DNA from: Musa acuminata AAA Group | Taxonomy: Eukaryota > Streptophyta > Magnoliopsida > Zingiberales > Musaceae | Direction: 5' to 3' | Length of the DNA stretch: 64,000 bases | NCBI RefSeq assembly: GCF_036884655.1 | Contig: NC_088354.1 | Coordinates: 18,278,501-18,342,500 of the forward strand | Shown: piece after piece, positions 10,683 to 20,855 of the stretch | Layout of the letters: every line of letters begins with the position of its first letter | Position numbering within the stretch: the stretch's first letter is position 1 | Notes under the pieces: model-generated | What the model saw: the letters and a program-made list of their open reading frames with translations, nothing else | Told to the model about the DNA's origin: nothing | Database searches by the model: none | Position numbers and translations under genes: made by a program

Positions 10683-13600
10683 AAAAGGAGCATGCTTCTC
10701 TTGTTAATGATTTTGATAGTTTAAAAGTTGAGCATAATGATAGTTTAGCCGCATATACGAAATGTGATGAACTAGAAACACTTAGAAATGACAACTTGCT
10801 ACTCAAGGAAACCTTAAAAAAATTTGAGGTTGGTAGCAATTCCTTGAACATGATCCTTGCCAACAAGGGTCACGTTTATAGAAAAGGCAGAATCAGATTT
10901 ATGAGTAGCTCTCACCAAAATCCAACCACCTTTGTTAAAGACCCTACTTTGCATGTCTCACCCCGAAATAAATATAACTTTTGTTGTAAACTTGGGCATG
11001 TAGCTTATCATTGTCCATTCAAGAAATGTTATCTACGTAGATTGATTTGGGTTCATAAAAGAACCTCAAGTGACTCAATGCAACATGATAAGCTATATAG
11101 ATTGTTTTTTGAGACACCCAAGGTCAAATGGATACCTAAAAATCATCTCTTTTTGTAGAAAAATGTATCACCACAAGCTAGGAGCAAGAGATGGTACCTT
11201 GATAGTGGATGCTCAAGGCATATGACCGAAGATCCATCTCATTTCTCTAATCTCACTAGCCTAGACGAAGGATATGTTACATTCGGAGACAACAACAAGG
11301 GTAAAATCATTGACAAAGGAACCATAGGTAACAAATCCAACATTCTTATTGAAGATTTATTATTAGTTGATAGTTTAAAGCATAACCTTTTGAGTATTAG
11401 TCAATTATGTGATAAAGGATATATCGTTAGATTTGAATCTAATGTTTATATTATTGAAAAGCCATACAAAAACATATATATGATTGCCCTAAAATAAAAT
11501 AATGTATACACTATCGAGATTAATGATCTTTGTAATTGAATATGCTTTTCGGTTTTGAATGACGATGCTTGGCTTTGCTATAGGAGATTAGGTCATGCTA
11601 GCTTGAAACTAATCTCTCAAATTTCATCTAAAGAACTTATAAGAGGAATTCCTCATATCAAGTTCGTCAAAGATAATGTGTTTGATGCATGTCAACTAGG
11701 AAAACAAATAAAAGGTAGCTTCAAACCGAAGAACCAAATAAGCAACTCTAGACCTTTGCAATTGATCCATATGGACTTGTTTGGACCAATTGCTACATCA
11801 AGCCTAGGAGGTAGCAAATACGTATTTATTATCGTGGATGATTATAGTAGATATACATGGACTTATTTTTTAGCACACAAAAGTGAATGCTTTAGGTATT
11901 TCTCTAAGTTCTATAAACTTGTTCAAAATGAAAAGGGTTTTATGATTTCGTCAATTCGAAGTGATCACTGTGGTGAATTTTAAAACTGTGATTTCCAAGA
12001 ATTTTGTGAATCTAATGGATACAACCACAACTTCTCTACTCCAAGAAATCCTCAACAAAATGGAGTAGTAGAAAGAAAGAATAGAAACTTACAAGAAATG
12101 ACAAGAACCATGTTAAACAAACATAGCCTACCCAAATATTTTTGGGCTGAAGCCGTAAATATGACATGGTATGTTATGAATAGGGTTCTAGTAAGACCAC
12201 TACTTTTCAAGACTCCTTATGAGTTGTGGAATAATAAAAAACCTAATGTTTCATACTTTAAAGTTTTCGGATGTAAATGTTTTATTTTGAATGAAAAAGA
12301 TGCCTTAGGTAAATTTGATGCAAAATCTGATGAAGGAATTTTTCTTGGTTATTCCTTTGTTTCTAAAGCATTTTGTATCTTTAGCAAAAGAACTCTGATT
12401 ATAGAAGAATCTATTCATGTTGTTTTTAATAAAATTTTTGAAGTTAAGAAAAATGAACTTGATGATGATGTTGATTTTGACGCTTTGAATTTAAATGAAA
12501 CCCCTTCTCCAAATAGCAATTTGGATGCATCTTCTTCCAAACCTTCTTTACCGAAGGAATGAAAGTATGTAGATGCTCATCCTAAGGAGCTAATTATAGA
12601 AGAAACATCGAAAGGGGTTCAAACTCGTTCTTCTCTTAAAAATTTTTATGCCAATGTCGCTTTTCTCTCCCAAATTGAACCTAAATGCATTGACGAGGCC
12701 ATGAAAGATGATTCATGAGTCATTGCAATGCAAGAAGAGTTAAATCAATTTGAGAAAAATGAGGTGTGGAAGCTTGTTCCTAGACCTAATGACCATTTAG
12801 TTATTGGTACTAAATGGATCTTTAGAAACAAGCAAGATGAATTTGGTATCATGGTTTGAAATAAGGCTAGATTAGTGGCCCAATGTTTCAACCAAGAAGA
12901 AGGTATCGATTATGAAGAGACCTTCGGTCCTATGGCTCGATTAGAAGCCATAAGGATGCTCCTTACCTATGCTAGTAGTAATAATTTTAAGTTGTTTCAA
13001 ATGGATGTTAAAAGTGCTTTTCTTAATGGCTTTATTTCTGAAGAAGTTTATGTTGAACAACCTCCTGGATTTGAGAATGATAGTCTCCCTAATCATGTGT
13101 TTAAATTGACTAAAGCTCTCTATAGTTTAAAACAAGCCCCAAGGGCTTGGTACGAGAGACTTAGTTCATTTCTTATTGAAAATAATTTCTCTAAAGGCAA
13201 GGTTGATACTACATTGTTTATCAAAAAATTTAAAAATAATTTTCTTATTGTTCAAATTTATGTTGATGATATTATTTTCAGTTCCACGAATGAATCTCTT
13301 TGTGAATCATTTACTAAAAGTATGAGTCTTGAATTTGAAATGAGTTTGATGAGGGAATTAACTTTTTTTTAGGGTTACAAATCAAATAACTAAGTAATGA
13401 TATTTTTTTTAGTTAAACAAAATATACTTTAGATTTGCTAAAAAGGTTTAATATGGATAGTTCAAAGGCTATTAATACTCCCATGAGTACCTCCACTAAG
13501 TTAGACATTGATGAAAGTGGAGAAAGCTTTGATAAAAAATCTTATAGGGGTATGATAGGAAGTTTACTATATCTCACCGCAACTAGATCAGATATCATAT

Positions 13601-14208
13601 TTAGTGTAGGTTTTTGTGTTAGGTTTTAATCTAATCCTAAGATATCTCATCTTAAAGTAGTTAAAAGAATTCTTAGATATCTTAAAGGTACCACTAATCT
13701 AGGATTATAGTATCTAAAATCTGAGAACTTTGAACTAATTGCATATGCTGATGCGGATTTTGCTGGATATAGATTAGATAGAAAAAGCACATCCGGAATA
13801 TGTCAATTTTTAGGACACGCACTTGTTTCTTGGTCTTCCAAGAAACAAAACTTGGTTGCACTATCTACAACTGAAGTTGAGTATATTGCAGCTAATGCAT
13901 ATTGTGAACAGGTTATATGGATGAAAAACACTTTAGAAGATTATAAGATTCATATAAAAAATATCCTCATAAAATGTGATAACACAAGTGCAATATGTTT
14001 AACAAAGAATCCCATTCAACACTCTAGAACAAAACATATTGATATTAGACATCACTTTATACGAGATCATATAACTAATCATGATGTAATCTAAGAGTTT
14101 ATTGATACAAAACATCAATTAGCCGATATATTTACAAAACCTTTAAGTGAAGAACAATATGATTTTATTAGAAGAGAATTAGGAATGTTAATTTATCCGA
14201 ATGCATGA
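10683..14208 (+). pseudogene. Pol of Sirevirus-type element B
   Basis: Degenerate polyprotein remainder. In order: gag C-terminal part with a second cysteine/histidine cluster (NFCCKLGHVAYHC, about 10977); protease WYLDSGCSRHM at 11192-11224 with an intact DSG; GAG-pre-integrase (YRRLGHASLKL, 11580); integrase (MDLFGPIATSSLGG, 11770; NPQQNGVVERKNR, 12050); RT (FQMDVKSAFLNG, 13000; YVDDII, 13258); RNase H (YADADFAGYRLDRKSTSG, 13744); C-terminus FIRRELGMLIY near 14190. Stops at about 11156, 11981, 12560, 12716, 12857 and 13627, and a frameshift in T-runs around 13362-13415, inactivate it. Sequence and order match the minus-strand pol of element H. Confidence 0.85.
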
Positions 14209-14467
14209 GTTGTTATATTTCTTTTTCGGACTATCTTCTTGAATGGAGCTTTCATGAGTTATGCCATATCAAGTTCACTTCATACCCTTGCTCCATCACT
14301 TAATGATTTTTGATACACTCAATCACTTCATGGATTTCATTGACAAATGCATCTCTTGGATTTATCCCTTATGAATTTTTATTGAGAAATGAATTTGATG
14401 TGATGCTCCTCTCATTATGAAGGCTTATTCATGGAATTTATTTTATCCTTCGTATGATGATTCATTC
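14209..14467 (+). other. Truncated 3' untranslated region of element B
   Basis: Continues from the pol stop without a coding frame. It has the TTTTTCGGACT motif also found in the noncoding part of J and D. It ends where the gypsy LTR starts at 14468; no polypurine tract remains. Confidence 0.55.
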
Positions 14468-14848
14468 TGTTAGGACTCTAGCTAGGAGAGTCCTAATTGA
14501 GAGGGACGTTCATGTAAAACCTACCTAAGTTGACCCCTATTAAAGAGGTGAAGAGGCCAGCTAGGATTAGGAGGTTGTTTCTTAGAGAAGAATTAGGAGT
14601 TGTAAAGGAATAGGAGTCCTATTAGGAGTTAGTTAGAAGTAGGAGTCTTGAGTAGGAGTCATATTAGGAGTTAGGGTTTAGAAGCCTTATAAATAGCCAT
14701 GTATTTCTTCTCTTTTCATAAGTAATAGATGAATCTTTTCTGCAGCCTTTGAGCAGTAACTTGGAGGGAGGAACCCCTATAGAGTTCCAAGGAGACCGAT
14801 CCCTTAAAAAGATCAACCCCAAGTTTAGAATCTGTAAAGGTTCTAATA
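14468..14848 (+). repeat. 5' LTR of gypsy element K
   Basis: Starts TGTTAGGACTCTAGCTAGG and ends near GGTTCTAATA before the primer site. TATA box TTATAAATAG at 14688-14697. Several AGGAGTCNTATTAGGAGTTA imperfect repeats fill 14600-14680. Confidence 0.7.
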
Positions 14849-14862
14849 ACTAGTATCAGAGT

Positions 14863-16178
14863 AGGTATCTTGCTGCCCTTCCATAGCCATCCATCAGTCC
14901 TCCACAACCACCCAAAGTAATTCCCACAATTGCTTAAAAGATCATCGCCAAATTCCGTCGTCATCTCCACCACCGCAGATCATATTTTGATCTCCCAATG
15001 AATTGCAACAGGTTCTGGTTTTCTACCTTACTACTACTGCAATTTAGTTATCTTTATTCAAAAATCCAAAAAAAAACTAATTGTTCCTACACTGCTGCAT
15101 AAACTTTTTGTCACAAAATTTTCATCTCTATGACGAAAGATGCATTACAAAATTATATCCGTATAGCACAGATTGTTTGATCTTGCTACTATATTTTTTC
15201 TATGCAAACCTCTACCAAATTTTTATGACAGCTTTGACACTTCCTAACAGCAGATTTTCCTTTAGTTTTGTCAAAAATTTCTCAATATAAACCATTGATC
15301 TTTTATGTCTAATATGCTATACTTGAAAATCTGTATTGTAAAATTCTAGCCACATAGGACAGATTGTTTGATCTTGCTACTATGTTTTTTCTGTCCAAAT
15401 CTCTATGAAATTTTTATAATATCTTTGACACTTTCTAATAGTGGATTTTCCTTTGGTTTCGTCAAAAAATTCTTAATATAAACTACTAATATTTTACGTC
15501 CAATCTGCTATAGTTGAAAATCTATGATGCAGAAAATTTCAGTTGCATATTGTTGCCTTAACCCATCTATTTGCAATCTTTTTTGAATGAAATTTCTTAT
15601 ACACTTCATAGATTATCTTAGCTTCCATCTAAGATTGATCTATTGAGGAATTCATCTCTAAAAATGATTTTGTGTTACCGCAAATTTTTGTCACAAATCG
15701 CTGAAATTTTTTTACGAGAATTCTACTATCGCAACTTACACCAATTTCCTTGCTGTTATAGTACCAAAATTTCCTTGATTAAATTGGACATCTTTACTGT
15801 CATATAAACTAAGATTTTGCTATTAATTCCCTCTTCAAATTTCTCAAGTTTTTAGTAGAAATTTTATCGAGAAACCGCTATTTCTTCGATGACAATTCTG
15901 CTCTTACAAGACAACACATACCTGTAGCAACTTCCATTGATTTCTATCAAACCTTTACTGCCATCTACTATAGATCTAAAACTTTCATCCATAGCCCTAA
16001 AACTCCACTAAACTACACCCTTAAACTGCACCCAAAACAGCCATAAAATAAGCCTAAATCGTAGCCTACATCCACCGATCCACTAACCCTTTCGGCCATC
16101 ACTTATCTCAACCTATACATGCCTTTAACTTGACAACAAAAGAGAGATCTTAACATCACATAATTGGAAGCATATACT
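14863..16178 (+). other. Leader of gypsy element K
   Basis: AT-rich with no sustained coding frame. A block of about 210 bp is repeated with divergence: GCACAGATTGTTTGATCTTGCTAC with downstream TTTTATGACAGCTTTGACACTTCCTAA (15167-15250) recurs at 15355-15440 as GGACAGATTGTTTGATCTTGCTAC and ATATCTTTGACACTTTCTAA. Confidence 0.5.
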
Positions 16179-17208
16179 ATGGCATCTGTGGAGGCAATCA
16201 ATGTTAAATTCGAAGCCTTCGAGGCGCGAATGGAGGATAAGATTCGGACGCTCTTTACCGAACTCAGATTGGGCCAACCACTAAGCTCGAAGAAATCACA
16301 TTAAGGAGAGAGCTTTACCCAATCGCACCAAGCTCAAAGAGATGACTTCCAAGGGAGGAGAGGCTCTATGACTGACCCCAACTATCCACACATGAGGGTG
16401 GACTTCCCTAGATAGGAAGAAGGAGACCCGATTGGTTGGATCTTACGCGCGGAGCGATATTTTCGGTACCACAAAACCGCAGACGCATCTATGGTGAAAA
16501 TTGAGGCTATACATCTTGAAGGGGATGCTATACAATGGTTTGACTGATTTGAACACACTCATGGAATCCTCTTATAGCATCAATTCAAAGAAGGACTACT
16601 GATCCGCTTCGGACCAACCGATTACGAGAACATTGATGGACAACTAGTAAAGATCCGACAAACCTCCACCATTCAGGAGTACCAAATCAGGTTTGAAATG
16701 TTCTCTAATCAAACTTATGATTGGTCTTAAAAACAACTATTGGGGACCTTCATTGAGGGCTTAAACCCGGAGATCCGGGGAGAAGTTAAAGCACGACAAC
16801 CGTACATGCTTATGGCAGCCATCTCTTTTGCACGACATCAAGAGGAGCGATTGAATCATGAAGCTCAATGGACTAGGGTCACTTCTCGACCAGCAATACT
16901 GAAGCCCTCAACCCCCCCTACTATTGATCGAGTCCCTACACCAAAGAGATTGACAAGAGAAGAGCTTCGGGAGTGATATGCGAAGGGGTTATGTTGGCAT
17001 TGCGACGAGCCGTGGAGCCGTGAGCATCGGTGTAGTAAAGGGAGATTTCTTATGATTGAACCAGTTAAAGAAGAGGTCATTGAATATCCAAAAGAGAGCC
17101 TTGAACATGAAGAAGAAGATGCAGAAGAAGAGCCACAACTGACCGAAGTTATGGTACATACACTAGCCGGCTACTTAAACCCGCAAACGATGAAAGTTGG
17201 AGGCCTTC
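16179..17208 (+). pseudogene. Gag of Ty3/gypsy element K
   Basis: Starts MASVEAINVKFEAFEARMED. The central retrotransposon gag domain is visible as DPIGWILRAERYF, AIHLEGDAIQWFD and LIRFGPTDYENIDGQL; then GTFIEGLNPEIRGEVKARQP, and a CCHC-like knuckle CWHCDEPWSREHRC at about 16993-17034. Stops at about 16302, 16410, 16542, 16575, 16728 and 16974 all lie in one frame. At least the one in REELRE*YAKGLCW looks like arginine CGA turned to TGA, and the one in WFD*FE like tryptophan TGG turned to TGA. The frame ends at the pre-protease ALAGYLNPQTMKVGGL-like segment (from about 17164). The knuckle form (HRC) is typical of gypsy chromovirus-type gags. Confidence 0.8.
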
Positions 17209-17751
17209 TTAATATTTTCATTAAGACATCAAGCATGGTTTCAATCAAAATCGAAAATCATCAAGATACACATTTTTTTTTTTAGAGAAACATACACATG
17301 ATCATTAGATTTAAATTTAACATTTTATTCCATTAACATAAAACATGTAATTTTCAAGAAAAATGATTATAAATAAAATAAAATAAAATAAAATGCATTA
17401 TGAAAAACATCAAGTAATTTCAAAATAAATTAAGAGGGTTTCGATTACCTCATCATTGAATGCTGTTAAGGCATAGTTTGCCACCTCGCATTTTTGATTT
17501 TCTCCTCATCTTCGAAGGAGCTTGATTCATCCCATTTTTTGTTCTTCTTCTTGCGTTCAAAGCAAGTAGTTTCGTTCTTTTTATTCTTTAAGTTTTTGTT
17601 TCATTTGTAGTTTAAGTTCACCATCACTTGAGCTTATGCTCGAGTGGTCTTCAAATGTTCTATGTCCCAAATCCTTCCTGTCCTTTGGAAGGTAGTTCTC
17701 AAGTTCTTCACGTGCATCGCATGTTATTTCGTAGGTCATTAGAGACCCAAT
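17209..17751 (-). mobile_element. Sirevirus-type element E, 3' half (gag end and noncoding part)
   Basis: On the minus strand the stretch from 17751 down continues the gag that is broken at 25881: across the target duplication the reading goes from ...EELIG to SLMTYE without loss. The C-terminal gag (minus, about 17751-17440) has the same shortened, knuckle-less end as D, followed by AT-rich noncoding sequence similar to the start of J's and D's. No pol is seen. The element breaks off near 17208 against gypsy K. Confidence 0.75.
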
Positions 17752-18594
17752 TGTTGAATCTCGTATTTTGATGATGAAACTACTTGATATATGTTTATGA
17801 TTTAATCTGCATTTGGAGTGACGCAGGATGCTTCGATCAGGATGAGATAATTAAAGCAGGAAAATCATGTTGTGCCGGAGGAACATGTCAGAAGATTGGA
17901 CGTCGGGCCAGTGGATCGGTCGACGTATCGACAGAAGGCTTCGGGCCGTGGACTCGGGCATCGGGCCAAGAAGAGCAGGTATTGTGCCAAGGATATCGGA
18001 GTTGCGGAGTCAACTGGCCGATGGGGCAATAGGCTGCAGGAAAGGACGATGCGCCGAAGAATCGGACGAAGCGTCGAGGGACCAATGACATGCCGGACAA
18101 CTTGGTTAATTGCTTAGGATTAATTGTCTCAATCGAAGTTTTGTTTTAAGTGTGCAGGATTAACTACGATGAAAGTAAGACATGCAGCAGGAGTTGCGCC
18201 GGAGTCAAGACAATGATCACGTTGGGAGTTCGAGAGTTCGACGGAAGTTCGGACAGTCATCGGAGGTTCTGCGGGAACAAATCCGAGAAGTCCATGAGCT
18301 TGCCAAAGAAGCTCATCGGAACTCGCCAAGTGGATGTCGCAAGTCCAGGAGTTTGCCGGAAGTCCGCACCGAGGGTTCATCGGATGATCGACGGAAGTTC
18401 GCCGGAAGCTCGCCGGAAGAAGCGATTGACGCACCGGAGCAAGTTGCAGTAAATGTCTTAGGAAATATCGTAGTTAGCATAATGATTAAGTTGAAAATGG
18501 GAGGTGATCCCATTAACTTAATCTTGGGGCAATTGGGCCCCTGAAAAACCCAAATTGGGCCGAATGGATCAACCCATTCGGACCTTGATTTCTG

Positions 18595-18960
18595 CCAGGA
18601 GGTGCAATCGCCCAAGCCAGGAGGTGGCACCGCCTGGGCTAAGTCTCTGAGCGAGAATGGGCGGTGCAACCACCCCAGCCAGGAGGTGGCACCGCTTGGG
18701 CTCAGTCTCCGAGCGAGACTGGGCGGTGCAACCTCCCATGACAGGAGGTGGCACCGCTTGGGCTCAGTCTCCGAGCACTGGCTGAGCGGTGCAACTGCCT
18801 CAGTCAGGAGGTTGCATCGCCTGAGCTCGGTCTTCGAGCTCTGGCAGGAGGTGCAACCGCACTTGACGGGAGGTGGCACCGCCCAGAGGCTCAGTCTTCG
18901 AGCTCTGCTAGGCGGTGCAACCGCTCCAGTCAGGAGATGCAACCGCCTGATCCAGGAATT
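18595..18960. repeat. GC-rich repeat array in the 5' LTR of J
   Basis: About six imperfect units of roughly 60 bp built from GGAGGTGCAACCGCC and GGAGGTGGCACCGCC separated by TGGGCTNAGTCTCCGAGC. The core GGTGGCACC/GGTGCAACC is near-palindromic. It lies just upstream of the TATA box. The 3' LTR copy is at 24638-25000. Confidence 0.85.
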
Positions 18961-19007
18961 CCGGGAATTGACAGTTTTGAGCTCCAAATTTGAACTGGGT
19001 TGGGGCC

Positions 19008-19016
19008 TATAAATAC
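19008..19016 (+). promoter_or_regulatory. TATA box in the 5' LTR of J
   Basis: CTATAAATA within GGGGCCTATAAATACCCCAC, a self-complementary context repeated in both LTRs of J and D (25051, 32649, 38776). It probably drives the genomic RNA of this non-autonomous element. Confidence 0.75.
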
Positions 19017-19847
19017 CCCACCCATTCAGCACTGAAATAACATCAACCAACACCGAAATCCTGATCTTGTTCTGTGATTTTTAGAGCTCAAAATTGTTGT
19101 AAAGGCCAAAAGTTCTTCTCCCTCTTTTCTTCCAAGTTCTGAGCTGTAAAGAGAGGAGAGAAAATTCTATAAGGGTTGTCTCCTAAGCCCGTCAAAAGGA
19201 GTGAAACTGTAAAAGGGTGGTTGGCCTTCGCCTATTGAAGGAAGGTCTCTAGTTGACGTCGGTGACCTCGTCGGTGGAGGAAGCCAAAAGTAGAGTAGGT
19301 CAAGATTGACCGAACCACTCTAAATCTCGGTTTGCATTTACTTTGAGCATATTATCTTTACTACAAACCTCCTCTAAAGTTTACTGCTTTCTACGCATAT
19401 ACGATCGGGTTTCAAGCTTTGCATTTTCTGAATCAGCGTTTAGATGTAAATCTATTTTTTCGTACGATCATCATATTTCAGTTTGCGTTTACATTTTGAT
19501 TTCTATCATAACTACAAACTGCCTTTATATCCTTGCTTAAACTGCATCTCGCCTAATTAAGTGATTTACGAATCAGCATTTAGACGTAAATTAGTTTCTT
19601 CGTGCGAATATCATATTTCAGTTTGCGCCTATTATCGGATTTGAATCATAACTGCAAACTGCATTTATATCTTTGCTGCATCTCGCTTAAACAAAAGTTA
19701 AAGTGATTTACGAATCGGCTTTCTTACCGAAATCACTTTTAACGAACGAACGCAGTTTTTATCATAAAAGGTTTTCCGCTGCACTAATTCACCCCCCCCC
19801 CCCCCCCCCCCCCCACCCCCCCCCTTAGTGCTCTTGATCCTAACAAT

Positions 19848-19859
19848 TGGTATCAGAGC
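19848..19859 (+). other. Primer binding site of J
   Basis: TGGTATCAGAGC, two bases after the LTR terminal CA; a perfect match to the initiator-tRNA-Met complement used by plant copia elements. Confidence 0.9.
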
Positions 19860-19895
19860 CCGGTATTTCTCATTTCGGATTTACACCCGAGAGAA

Positions 19896-20855
19896 ATGAC
19901 TCTTTATGGCTTTCAAGAGGGCTTATCGGTCTTTCGTTCACCGTTGTTCAACAGATTGGACTACACTTATTGGAAAACTCGAATGAGAGTTTTCTTGATT
20001 TCTATGAATTTGGATTTATGGAATATCATTGAAAATGGTTTTCAACTTCCCTCTAAACCGATGAACGAATGGTCGGATTTGGAGAAGAAGTATTTTTCTT
20101 TAAACGTAAAGGCTATGAATGCCTTATTTTGCGCTTTGGACAAAAATTAGTTCAATCGGATTTCTACGTGCGAAACGGCTTTTGACATTTGGCGAACACT
20201 TGAAATCACGCACGAGGGAACTAGTAGAGTCAAAGACTCGAAAGTTAACATTTTATTGCATGATTTTGAGCTTTTTCGAATGCAACCAAGCGAGACTATA
20301 GGCAACATGTACACCCGTTTCACGGATGCCGTCAATAGTTTAAGAGCTCTTGGAAAATGTTTTTCGGATTTTGAACTCGTAAACAAGATTTTGCGTTCTC
20401 TTTCTAAGAAGTGGGATTCAAAAGTAACTGCAATACAAGAAGCTAAAAACCTAAACAACTTACCACTTGAAGAACTAATTGGTTCGTTGATGACATATGA
20501 AATGGTGCATAATGCACATGATGAACATGATGAACAAAATCACCTTTCAAAGAACAGGAAGGATTTGGAACTCCGGACAAATGAATACCACTTGAGCGAT
20601 GACTCAAGTGATGAGGACAATGATGAACTTGAACTTCGAACACTAAATCTTAATAAGTTTATTAAACAAAAATCTAAAATAAACAATAAACTTGAACGAA
20701 GGAAGAGGCCGAAGAAGAAGTACACAAAGTGGGATGAATCGAGCTCCTCCGAAGACGAGAAGAAAATCAAGAAAGGCAAGGTGGCAAACTACGCCTTAAT
20801 CGCTTTCAATGATGAGGTAATCGAAATCCCCCTAATTTATTTTGAAATTACTTGA
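19896..20855 (+). pseudogene. Gag of J with one in-frame stop
   Basis: Structural capsid protein of the copia gag family (UBN2/DUF4219-like). The ATG at 19896 lies 36 bp after the primer site, in GAGAAATGAC. Motifs: DYTYWKTRMRVFLISM, WNIIENGFQLPSKP, KAMNALFCALDKN, then UAG at 20148-20150 where D has GAG (Glu), then the same frame continues with SETIGNMYTRFTDAVNSL and SKKWDSKVTAIQEAKNL. The C-terminus is basic and acid-rich (WDESSSSEDEKK) and ends IPLIYFEIT. No CCHC zinc knuckle is present, unlike B. One substitution (G to T) separates it from an open frame of about 319 codons; RNA reads would settle whether the stop is real. Confidence 0.85.

Larger units (their letters stand above)
8190..14467 (+). 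mobile_element. Sirevirus-type Ty1/copia element B (5' LTR, gag, pol; 3' end lost)
   Basis: The LTR runs 8190-9522 (TGTTAAATCTC to CCTAACA). It is followed by a primer binding site with one substitution (TGGTATAAGAGC, 9525-9536), gag from 9573 and pol to about 14208. The LTR start (TGATGATGAA), the GC-rich palindromes upstream of TATA and the LTR end CTTAGTGCCACTCTTGATCCTAACA match those of the gag-only elements J and D. B is therefore the kind of pol-bearing relative that could have mobilised them. Its 3' untranslated region is cut at 14467, where a gypsy LTR begins, and no 3' LTR of B is present. Confidence 0.85.
14468..17208 (+). mobile_element. Ty3/gypsy element K (5' LTR, leader, gag; truncated)
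   Basis: LTR at 14468-14848, primer site TAGTATCAGAGT at 14851-14862, long AT-rich leader (14863-16178) and gag from 16179. The element ends near 17208, about where a protease domain would begin; from there the sequence reads as the antisense noncoding part of element E. Confidence 0.75.
17752..19845 (+). repeat. 5' LTR of J
   Basis: TGTTGAATCTCG to CCTAACA. GC-rich repeat array 18595-18960, TATA box CTATAAATA at 19008-19016, transcribed part with AGACGTAAAT-like units, long C-run at about 19791-19824 just before the end. Short open frames on both strands here are shadows of the GC-rich array. Confidence 0.92.

Noticed and set aside
17052..17285. Gypsy gag frame continuing to 17285
   Set aside because: From about 17209 the plus strand matches the antisense of the noncoding part of J and D, so the frame's last residues are chance read-through into element E.
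18313..19053. 246-codon minus-strand frame in the J LTR (and the like at 24303-25097)
   Set aside because: It follows the GC-rich LTR array; antisense and plus frames are equally open, and the residues repeat with the array.
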